A stretch of DNA of 46,441 nucleotides. It comes from Saccharothrix sp. (GTDB lineage: Bacteria; Actinomycetota; Actinomycetes; Mycobacteriales; Pseudonocardiaceae). The notes under the pieces were generated by a model that ran no database searches, was not told the origin of the DNA, and worked only from the letters and a program-made list of their open reading frames with translations. Shown piece after piece: positions 41,716-46,441 of the stretch (positions are counted from its first letter, which is position 1; each line of letters opens with the position of its first letter). The stretch lies in contig NZ_JAPSLK010000062.1 of assembly GCF_031180885.1 (NCBI RefSeq), positions 1-46,441 on the forward strand. The letters are read 5' to 3'. The position numbers and the translations under genes were made by a program.

Positions 41716-44700
41716 GTGGACCTCCTCGGCATCGATCCGGTGCGCACCGCGGGCGACCTGGCCAAAGGCCTGGTGGGCATGGCGCTGGCCCCGCTGGACC
41801 GCGCGCCCCTCCTGCGCCGCGACCGCCGCAACGTGTGGTCGTGCCCCGGCCGCCTGCACATCGAGGTCCACGGCGTCCACGGACCCCGCGGCAAGCAGGT
41901 CGCGGCACGGGTCGAACGCGCGGTGGAACGGCACCCCGGCGTCCTCTGGGCGCGGGTCAACGCGCCGTCCTCGCGGGTGATCATCGCGGTCGGGGACCCG
42001 CCGCCGCGCACCGCCGACCTCATCGCGCTGGTCCGCCGCGCCGAAGCCGAACCGGCCACCGAGGACGAACGGCTGGTCGAGGACGAGCTGCACCACCCCG
42101 CCGACGGCCTCAAGGGCACCCGGCTCGTCCCCACCCTGGCCGCCGACGCCGCCGGCCTCCTCCTGGCCGCCATCACGAAGGTCGCCCCCTGGGCCCCGCT
42201 GCCCGGCGAGGTCGCCGCCCTGACCGCCGCCATCGACCTGCACCCCAAGCTGCGCGAACTGGCCGCCGGCCGCCTCCAAGGCCGTGAACGCGCCGACTCG
42301 GCCACCTCCGTCCTCGCCGCCCTCGTCCACGGCCTGGCCTCCCGCAGCGAAGGCACCCTCCTCGACATCGCCCAGCGCGTCCAGCAGTGGCGCGAGGTCA
42401 AGGCCCACGAGCGGGCCTGGTGCGCCCTGGAGAGCAGGCTGATCAAGGGTCCCGAGGACGCCGTGGCGGACCCGATCGTGGTCGAACGGCCCGCCCCCGT
42501 CCCCGAAGGCCCGGTCGACCGCTACGCCCGGCGCGCCCTGGCCGCCGGGGCGCTGGCGGGGGTGGCCGCCGCGCCGTTCACCGGGCCGCGCCGGGCCATG
42601 GCGCTGGGCGTCGCGAGCCTGCCCAAGGCACCCTCGGTCGCCCAGGCCGCGTTCGCCGCCCAACTGGGCCGGGTGCTGGCCCGGCACGGCACCCTGGTCA
42701 TGGAGCGCTCGGTGCTGCGCGGGCTGGACGCGGTGGACCTGCTCGTGCTCGACGAAGCCGCCCTCGGGTCCGGCCGGTCGGTGCTCACCGATCTCGTGCC
42801 GCTGCCCGACACGGACCCCGCCGAGGCGGCCCGGCACGCGTTCGCGCTGTTCGACCCGGACGACCCGACCGCGGTCCAGCGCGACGGCGAGTGGGTGCTG
42901 GGGCCGATCGACCAGCTCGACCTGAAGGGCCGCAAGGGCATCCGCGAACAGCGCAAGCTGAAGGGTGACGTCCTCGGTCTCGCCCGGGGCGACCGGCTGG
43001 ACGCGGTGCTCGCCGTGGACGTCGAGACGCCGCCGATCGTGGACGCCATCGTGGTGGCCGCTCGGGAGGCGGGGCTGCGGCTGGTCGTCGCCGGAGGTCC
43101 GTCGCGGTACGCGGACACGACCGTGCCGTCGGGCAGCGGACTGGTCGGCGCCGTGCGCGGGTTCCAGGCTGACGGGCACGTGGTGATGGTGGTGTCCGAC
43201 CACCGCACAGCGCTGGGCGCGTCGGACTGCGGCGTGGGCGTGCACCGGGCGGGTGGGCCGCCGCCGTGGGGTGCGCACCTGGTGGTCGGCGGCGACCTGA
43301 CGGCGGTGGTGCTGCTGGTGGAGGCGGTGGCGGCGGCGCGACGGGTGAGCCGGGACGGGATCATGCTGGCCCAGGCCGCGAGCGGCATCGGCGCGGTCGG
43401 GGCGTTGACCACGCGCGGACCACAGCCGGCCGAGGGCGCGTCGCGGGCGGTGAACACGGCGTCGGCGATCGGGTTCCTCGACGGCGTGTGGCGGGCGCGG
43501 CGGGTCGGGCAGGGCAGTCCGGAGGTCGAGCGGCGGGCCACCCAGCCGTGGCACCTCATGCCCGCGGACACCGTGCTGGACCTGCTCGCCTCCGGCCCGG
43601 ACGGGCTGGACGACGCCGAGGTGCGCAGGCGGTCGCGCGGCAGCCGGCAGCGGTCCGTCGGCACCAGCCTGGGCAGCGCGTTCCTGGCCGAACTGGCCAA
43701 CCCGCTCACCCCCGTCCTGGCCGGTGGCGCGGCGCTGTCGGCGGCGGTGGGGTCACCGGTCGACGCGGCCCTGGTCGGTGGCGTGGTGGGGGTGTCCGCG
43801 CTGATCGGCAGCGTGCAGCAGGTGTTCACCGAGCGGGCGCTGGCGGACCTGCTCGCGCGCTCGGCCGTGCGCGCCACCGTGGTCCGGGGCGGTGTCGAGC
43901 AGGAGGTCAACGGCGACGACCTGGTCCCCGGTGACGTCGTGCGGCTCGCGGCCGGTGACGTGGTGCCCGCGGACTGCCGACTGATCAGCGGCGACGGGCT
44001 GGAGGCGGACGAGTCGTCGGTGACGGGGGAGTCGTTGCCGGTGCCCAAGGACCCCGCGCCGGTCGTCGCGGCGGACCCGGCGGACCGGTCGTCCATGCTC
44101 TACGAAGGCACCACGATCGCCGTGGGCGAGGCGACGGCCGTGGTCGTCGCGGTCGGGGACGCCACCGAGGTCGGCCGGGCCATGGCCGCCGCGCGCCGCA
44201 GCACCCCCAACACCGGTGTGGAGGCGCGCCTCGCCGATTTGACGCGCAAGACGCTGCCGATCGCGCTGGGTTCGGCGGTCGCCGTCGTCGGGGCCGGGCT
44301 GCTGCGCGGGGTCCCGCTGCGGCAGAGCATGGGCGCGGCGGTGAACCTGGCCGTGGCGTCGGTGCCGGAGGGGTTGCCCTTCCTGGTCAACGCCGCCCAA
44401 CTCGCCGCCGCCCGTCGACTGGCCGACCACGGGGCGCTGGTCCGCAACCCGCGCACGATCGAAGCGCTGGGCCGGGTCGACGTCTTGTGCTTCGACAAGA
44501 CCGGGACGCTGACCGAGGGCCGGCTGAAGATGAGCCGGGTCGACAACGGCCGGCGCGGCGCGGCCCCCGGCGCGCTGGACGACACCCTGCGTACCGTGCT
44601 CGCGGCGGCTGTCCGCGCCACCCCCGCCGCCGACGACCCGTCCGACCTGGTCCACCAGACCGACCGCGCCGTCTTGGAGGGCGCGCGGAGCGCTCGCGTG

Positions 44701-46044
44701 CGCGCTACGACCGGTCGACGTGGCTGGGAGGCCGTGGAGGTCCTGCCGTTCGAGCCGTCGCGCGGGTACCACGCCACGTTGGGGCGCGGCGGTTTGTTGA
44801 GCGTCAAGGGTGCTCCCGAGGTCGTGCTGCCCAGGTGCGATCTGGACGCCCGGACCCGCAAACGCCTGGAGGACCGGGTTCTACGCCTCGCCGGCCGGGG
44901 ACACCGGGTGCTGGCGGTCGCGGAGAAGACCGGATTCCAGGGCTCGTCGGTGACCGATGAAGACGTGAATGGCTTGTCCCCGTTGGGTTTCATCGCCCTG
45001 TCCGACCCGGTCCGCGACGGCGCGCCCCCGGCCGCGGCCACCCTCCGCGAGGCCGGCGTGCGCATCGTGATGATCACCGGCGACCACCCGGCCACCGGTG
45101 AGGCCATCGCCGCCGAGGTCAACGCGTCGGCGGACGAGGTCACCGTCATCAGCGGCGCGGACATGGAAGCCATGGACGACAAGGAACTCGACGCGCTGCT
45201 GCCCACCGTCGACGTCATCGCCCGCTGCACCCCGGCGCAGAAGGTCCGGATCATCGAGGCGTACCAACGCCTTGGGCGTGTGGTCGCGATGACCGGCGAC
45301 GGCGCGAACGACGCCCCGGCGATCCGCCTGGCCGACGTCGGCATCGCCCTGGGCCGGCGCGGCACGCCCGCCGCCCGCGCCGCCGCCGACCTGGTGGTGA
45401 CCGACGACCGGCTGGAGACCATCATCTCCGCCCTGGTCGAGGGCCGGGCGATGTGGGCGTCGGTCCGGGAGGCGCTGGCCATCCTGCTGGGCGGCAACCT
45501 GGGCGAGATCGCCTTCAGCGTGCTGGGCTCGGCGCTGACCGGCCGTTCGCCGTTGACCGCAAGGCAACTGCTCCTGGTGAACCTGCTGACCGACCTGGCC
45601 CCCGCGATGGCCATCGCGCTGAGCCGCCCGGACGGCGAGTCGGTGCCGGACCTGTTGCGGGAAGGCCCGTCCACGTCCCTGGGCTCGGCCCTGACCCGGG
45701 ACATCACCGCCAGAGCCGTGACGACGACCCTGGGCGCGACGGCGGCGTGGACGTTGGCGCGTTTTACCGGCCGGTCACGGCGGGCGAGCACGGTCGCGCT
45801 GGCCGCGTTGGTCGGCACGCAACTGGGCCAGACGCTGATCACGGGCGGCCTCGACCGGTCGGTGCTGGCGGCCAGTTTCGGCTCGGCGGCGGCGTTGGGC
45901 GCGGTGATCCAGACGCCGGGCGTGAGCCAGTTCTTCGGCTGCACGCCGTTGGGCCCGATCGGGTGGGGCATCGCCCTGTCCAGCGCCACCGCCGCGAACG
46001 TCCTGGGCCTGGCGCTCTCCCCGTTCATCCGCGCCGCCGACTAG
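41716..46044 (+). CDS. Giant CtpI-like P-type ATPase, degenerate half fused to active half
   Basis: A ~1442-residue membrane cation pump, twice the usual size, as in mycobacterial CtpH/CtpI. The C-terminal half is complete: TGESLPVPK, PEGLP membrane motif, phosphorylation site DKTGTLTEG (Asp927), MITGDHPATGEAIAAEVNA and GDGANDAPAI. The N-terminal half (residues 1-600) resembles a second ATPase without activity; where DKTGT is expected it has LVLDEAALGSGRSVLTDLVPL. The transported ion is not evident, though PEGLP rather than CPx argues against a heavy-metal pump. GTG 41716 is preceded by GGGGGAAA; a TTG at 41683 would add 11 residues. Confidence 0.88.
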   Translation: MDLLGIDPVRTAGDLAKGLVGMALAPLDRAPLLRRDRRNVWSCPGRLHIEVHGVHGPRGKQVAARVERAVERHPGVLWARVNAPSSRVIIAVGDPPPRTADLIALVRRAEAEPATEDERLVEDELHHPADGLKGTRLVPTLAADAAGLLLAAITKVAPWAPLPGEVAALTAAIDLHPKLRELAAGRLQGRERADSATSVLAALVHGLASRSEGTLLDIAQRVQQWREVKAHERAWCALESRLIKGPEDAVADPIVVERPAPVPEGPVDRYARRALAAGALAGVAAAPFTGPRRAMALGVASLPKAPSVAQAAFAAQLGRVLARHGTLVMERSVLRGLDAVDLLVLDEAALGSGRSVLTDLVPLPDTDPAEAARHAFALFDPDDPTAVQRDGEWVLGPIDQLDLKGRKGIREQRKLKGDVLGLARGDRLDAVLAVDVETPPIVDAIVVAAREAGLRLVVAGGPSRYADTTVPSGSGLVGAVRGFQADGHVVMVVSDHRTALGASDCGVGVHRAGGPPPWGAHLVVGGDLTAVVLLVEAVAAARRVSRDGIMLAQAASGIGAVGALTTRGPQPAEGASRAVNTASAIGFLDGVWRARRVGQGSPEVERRATQPWHLMPADTVLDLLASGPDGLDDAEVRRRSRGSRQRSVGTSLGSAFLAELANPLTPVLAGGAALSAAVGSPVDAALVGGVVGVSALIGSVQQVFTERALADLLARSAVRATVVRGGVEQEVNGDDLVPGDVVRLAAGDVVPADCRLISGDGLEADESSVTGESLPVPKDPAPVVAADPADRSSMLYEGTTIAVGEATAVVVAVGDATEVGRAMAAARRSTPNTGVEARLADLTRKTLPIALGSAVAVVGAGLLRGVPLRQSMGAAVNLAVASVPEGLPFLVNAAQLAAARRLADHGALVRNPRTIEALGRVDVLCFDKTGTLTEGRLKMSRVDNGRRGAAPGALDDTLRTVLAAAVRATPAADDPSDLVHQTDRAVLEGARSARVRATTGRRGWEAVEVLPFEPSRGYHATLGRGGLLSVKGAPEVVLPRCDLDARTRKRLEDRVLRLAGRGHRVLAVAEKTGFQGSSVTDEDVNGLSPLGFIALSDPVRDGAPPAAATLREAGVRIVMITGDHPATGEAIAAEVNASADEVTVISGADMEAMDDKELDALLPTVDVIARCTPAQKVRIIEAYQRLGRVVAMTGDGANDAPAIRLADVGIALGRRGTPAARAAADLVVTDDRLETIISALVEGRAMWASVREALAILLGGNLGEIAFSVLGSALTGRSPLTARQLLLVNLLTDLAPAMAIALSRPDGESVPDLLREGPSTSLGSALTRDITARAVTTTLGATAAWTLARFTGRSRRASTVALAALVGTQLGQTLITGGLDRSVLAASFGSAAALGAVIQTPGVSQFFGCTPLGPIGWGIALSSATAANVLGLALSPFIRAAD

Positions 46045-46183
46045 CTCGTGTTCCAAAGGTGGAGGTGGCCGCCTGTTTTGGTCGCGCAGCGGCTGCTTTC
46101 AGGCCGCGCTCCGCGCGGCGGGCTGGCTATCGTTGCGGCCTGAACTCGCCGGTCTCTCAGGAGCGATCTGGCGATGTGGTTGG

Positions 46184-46441
46184 TCAGGTCGCGGAACCCG
46201 AGGGCGGATCCGCGGAGGTGTTCGAGGTGTCCGTTGATCGCCCCGGTCGGTCCGGTGGAGGTGCCGGGGCGGTCGGCGTGGTGCCGGTGCGCAGGCGGGT
46301 GATGTCCTGGACCGGGGGGAGTCCGTAGAAGGCGCGGTACTCGCGGCTGAACTGGGTCGCGCTGGTGTATCCCACGGTGTGGGCGACCTGGGCGGCGGTG
46401 GCGTCGCCGGCCAGCAGTTGACGCCTGGCCGACAGCAGCCG
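46184..46441 (-). CDS. AraC-family regulator, C-terminal part (runs off window)
   Basis: The last 85 codons of an AraC/XylS-type activator. The second helix-turn-helix is seen as RLLSARRQLLAGDATAAQVA, then TVGYTSATQFSREYRAFYGLPPVQDI. A Pro/Thr/Ser-rich tail of about 35 residues follows. The 5' part, including the ligand domain, is outside the window. It converges with the P-type ATPase gene. Confidence 0.88.
   Translation of the reverse strand, partial: RLLSARRQLLAGDATAAQVAHTVGYTSATQFSREYRAFYGLPPVQDITRLRTGTTPTAPAPPPDRPGRSTDTSNTSADPPSGSAT

Overview
The window is very GC-rich with many GTG starts, overlapping stop/start junctions and actinobacterial protein families (SARP activator, YtrA-type GntR, FurA-KatG, NarL-type two-component pair, GH92 mannosidase, CtpI-like P-type ATPase). 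I infer a filamentous actinomycete, probably of the Pseudonocardiales (Saccharothrix/Lentzea/Actinosynnema type). The family-level guess comes from overall protein style, not from a marker gene. No rRNA, tRNA, CRISPR array, integrase or intact transposase is visible.

Layout. 1-180: a 15-bp tandem repeat, then a DinB/DUF664 protein (243-719). 834-7388: two large secreted proteases transcribed divergently, an M36 fungalysin (-) and an S8 subtilase with a PA domain (+). 7490-8725: a glycine-tailed protein and a gene remnant lying between inverted copies of a ~19-bp motif. 8724-13123 (-): a complete lasso-peptide cluster in the order A-C-B1-B2-D, whose core peptide closely resembles citrulassin. 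13317-16702 (-): a tightly coupled operon of GntR regulator, ABC ATPase, ABC permease and secreted lipase-like hydrolase. 16845-20060 (+): a secreted GH92 mannosidase behind a perfect 14-bp palindromic operator. 20137-21433: a decayed class III aminotransferase. 21443-23341: a STAND-like P-loop/TPR protein. 23346-26028 (-): furA-katG. 26552-28975: a DUF4242-cupin pair (-) divergent from a SARP-type activator (+), with 11-bp-spaced repeats between them.

28976-30236: a 150-bp nested palindromic element, then a DUF7916-like TIM-barrel protein under a DasR/HutC-type palindrome. 30407-31363: a short family-1 glycosyltransferase. 31353-33553 (-): a sensor kinase with an unusual C-terminal membrane anchor plus extra domain, and its response regulator. 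33643-33774: six 22-bp repeats. 33834-34457: a PAP2 phosphatase. 34601-35875: a small membrane protein, a LuxR pseudogene and a GNAT acetyltransferase. 36178-39426: a secreted GHL15-like glycosidase, a compact M15-like peptidase and a Tat-exported PhoX-like phosphatase with a Pho-box-like repeat. 39577-40433: debris of an ABC-2 permease and a response regulator. 40445-41502: a secreted cyclophilin and an unknown protein. 41716-46044: a giant P-type ATPase made of a degenerate half and an active half. The window ends inside an AraC-type regulator.

Together this looks like an accessory, secretion-rich stretch: extracellular proteases, glycosidases, a phosphatase and a peptidoglycan-type peptidase for nutrient scavenging, one RiPP pathway, several local regulators, and scattered gene decay. 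The most notable system is the citrulassin-like lasso peptide in which the arginine that is citrullinated in citrulassin A is replaced by histidine.
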